Part shown: positions 5,910 through 6,563 of the stretch, one piece after another
Layout of the letters: every line of letters begins with the position of its first letter
Position numbering within the stretch: the first letter of the stretch is position 1
NCBI GenBank assembly: GCA_003455945.1
Contig: DMPQ01000436.1
Location: 288-6,850 of the forward strand
Reading direction: 5' to 3'
Source of the DNA: Planctomycetaceae bacterium
GTDB lineage: Bacteria > Planctomycetota > Planctomycetia > Pirellulales > Pirellulaceae
Length of the DNA stretch: 6,563 nucleotides
The notes under the pieces: generated by a model
What the model was told of the DNA's origin: nothing
The model's input: the letters and a program-made list of their open reading frames with translations, nothing else
Database searches by the model: none
Made by a program: the position numbers and the translations under genes

Positions 5910-5976
5910 TTGACCACGAAGCTCACGAAGGACGTGAAGAGAACGACTTCGTGTCCTTCGTGAGCTTCGTGGTTAA
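5910..5976. repeat. Long palindrome made of repeat copies B and C
   Basis: Copy B (5914-5939, + orientation) and copy C (5947-5972, inverted) are 24 of 26 identical as reverse complements. Together with flanking bases they form 30-base arms (5910-5939 and 5947-5976) around a seven-base loop. In + strand RNA the three non-Watson-Crick positions (5912/5974, 5934/5952, 5935/5951) are all G-U wobbles, so the stem would be unbroken. In minus-strand RNA they become A-C mismatches. The palindrome lies in the divergent spacer, 131 bases before the GxxExxY start and 63 bases before the F1-like start. It may act as a transcript hairpin for the + strand gene or as a substrate for a nuclease or transposition-like process. 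Confidence 0.85.
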
Positions 5977-6039
5977 GAATGGACTTCTGCGATTTCGATC
6001 GATTTCCTTCGGCACAACCTCACGCTTGCGAGCACTCTG

Positions 6040-6563
6040 ATGTCGTTCGACGACTTCGATCTCTCGACCGCGCCGCCACTTCCGACCGGTCTGCGCGGCA
6101 TCGATCTGCTCGCGCCGGTGATCCGCGGGAGCGAACTGCTGATCAGCGGCGAACCGCGGTCGGGAGTCCGTCTGCTCGGCAACGAGATTGCCCATCGTTT
6201 CGTCGTTCGCCGTTCGTGCGACGTACGAATCGTCGTACTGCTCGATCCTCAACTGGCCGAAGTGCAGGGAGTGCCGGAAGAGCTGCGTGAGGCGTTGCCG
6301 ACGACCGAGGCGATCTACGTGCGGGAGCGGATCGAGTCGAGCGACATCGAGTCGATTCGTCGATCGTCGATCGAATCGGGAGGCTGCGTCGCGTTCGGCT
6401 TCACGAACGACGAACGCTGCGCGCGAGGCTTTCTGGATACCATCGCCGCTTGTCGTGCCGCGAGCGATTCGAGCGTGCCGCTGACGGCGATCCTGGTCGG
6501 CGAGCTCCCCGAGACGCTCGCCCGCGACGGCCTGGTCTGGTGCTCGCGCACGATGGCGAGTCG
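6040..6563 (+). CDS. Degenerate F1-ATPase beta-like protein (pseudo-ATPase), 3'-truncated by window edge
   Basis: 174 codons are visible and the frame is still open at the window end. Residues 16-30 (TGLRGIDLLAPVIRG) match the entry to the nucleotide-binding domain of F1 beta/alpha subunits (TGIKxIDLLAPxxxG). The N-terminal region also resembles the FDELS segment just before it in F1 beta. The Walker A position reads GEPRSGVR (37-44), lacking the Lys and Ser/Thr of GxxxxGK(S/T). FGFTNDERCARGF (119-131) aligns with the YGQTNEPPGAR region. The following TAILVGEL (149-156) sits at the Walker B site but has no Asp. The GER catalytic segment is replaced (LLDPQL, 67-72). The N-terminal beta-barrel domain of F1 subunits (over 80 residues) is absent. 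ATP hydrolysis is therefore unlikely, and a structural or regulatory subunit is inferred. The start at 6040 is the first ATG after the in-frame stop at 5974; its Shine-Dalgarno is weak. A degenerate RecA/KaiC-type protein is the main alternative. Confidence 0.65.
   Translation, partial: MSFDDFDLSTAPPLPTGLRGIDLLAPVIRGSELLISGEPRSGVRLLGNEIAHRFVVRRSCDVRIVVLLDPQLAEVQGVPEELREALPTTEAIYVRERIESSDIESIRRSSIESGGCVAFGFTNDERCARGFLDTIAACRAASDSSVPLTAILVGELPETLARDGLVWCSRTMAS

Noticed and set aside
5316..5976. Calling the repeats a CRISPR array
   Set aside because: There are only three copies, two of them in inverted orientation, with internal nine-base periodicity, no regular spacers and no cas genes.
5923..6252. 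A 109-codon minus-strand frame ending in the Thr-Lys pattern encoded by the repeats
   Set aside because: It is antisense to the F1-like gene and finishes inside the repeat palindrome. Such frames are a usual by-product of these repeats.

Overview
The window is GC-rich, gene-dense bacterial DNA. No rRNA, tRNA or CRISPR array is visible. The best guess for the source is a planctomycete or a neighbouring PVC-group bacterium. This rests on the gene mix (a GxxExxY-family protein beside CACGAAG-type repeats, an uncharacterised exported protein, bL12-like half-domains outside the ribosome, an aberrant F1-ATPase-like protein). It is inference from recalled family distributions, not proof.

Left part, about 1-2900: the 3' part of a glycoside hydrolase family 32 (beta-fructosidase-type) gene runs on the + strand and ends at 1180. 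It converges on a two-gene minus-strand unit. The first gene of that unit is a sulfide:quinone oxidoreductase-family flavoprotein (2871 to 1414) with all three redox cysteines. The second is a 56-residue protein (1403 to 1233) whose Shine-Dalgarno overlaps the flavoprotein stop codon. The small gene is easily lost in automatic annotation.

Middle part, about 2900-5220: a roughly 360-base spacer carries the strong ribosome binding site of the flavoprotein, an imperfect inverted repeat and two GC-rich hairpins. Next comes a second minus-strand pair, 44 bases apart. It consists of an exported 496-residue protein of uncertain function (5220 to 3730), with a possible distant likeness to questin-oxidase-type proteins, followed by a 150-residue protein with two bL12-C-terminal-like half-domains and a C-terminal membrane anchor (3685 to 3233).

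Right part, about 5220-6563: a GxxExxY / PD-(D/E)XK-like gene (5778 to 5401, minus) is bracketed by three copies of a 26-base repeat built from CACGAAGNN units. One copy lies downstream of the gene. Two lie upstream as a long palindrome. The palindrome sits just before a + strand gene (6040 to beyond the end) that looks like the nucleotide-binding domain of an F1-ATPase beta-type subunit. That gene lacks the N-terminal barrel domain and has lost the Walker A lysine, the Walker B aspartate and the catalytic GER motif. The repeat-bracketed GxxExxY module and the pseudo-F1 gene are the parts most worth a second look.
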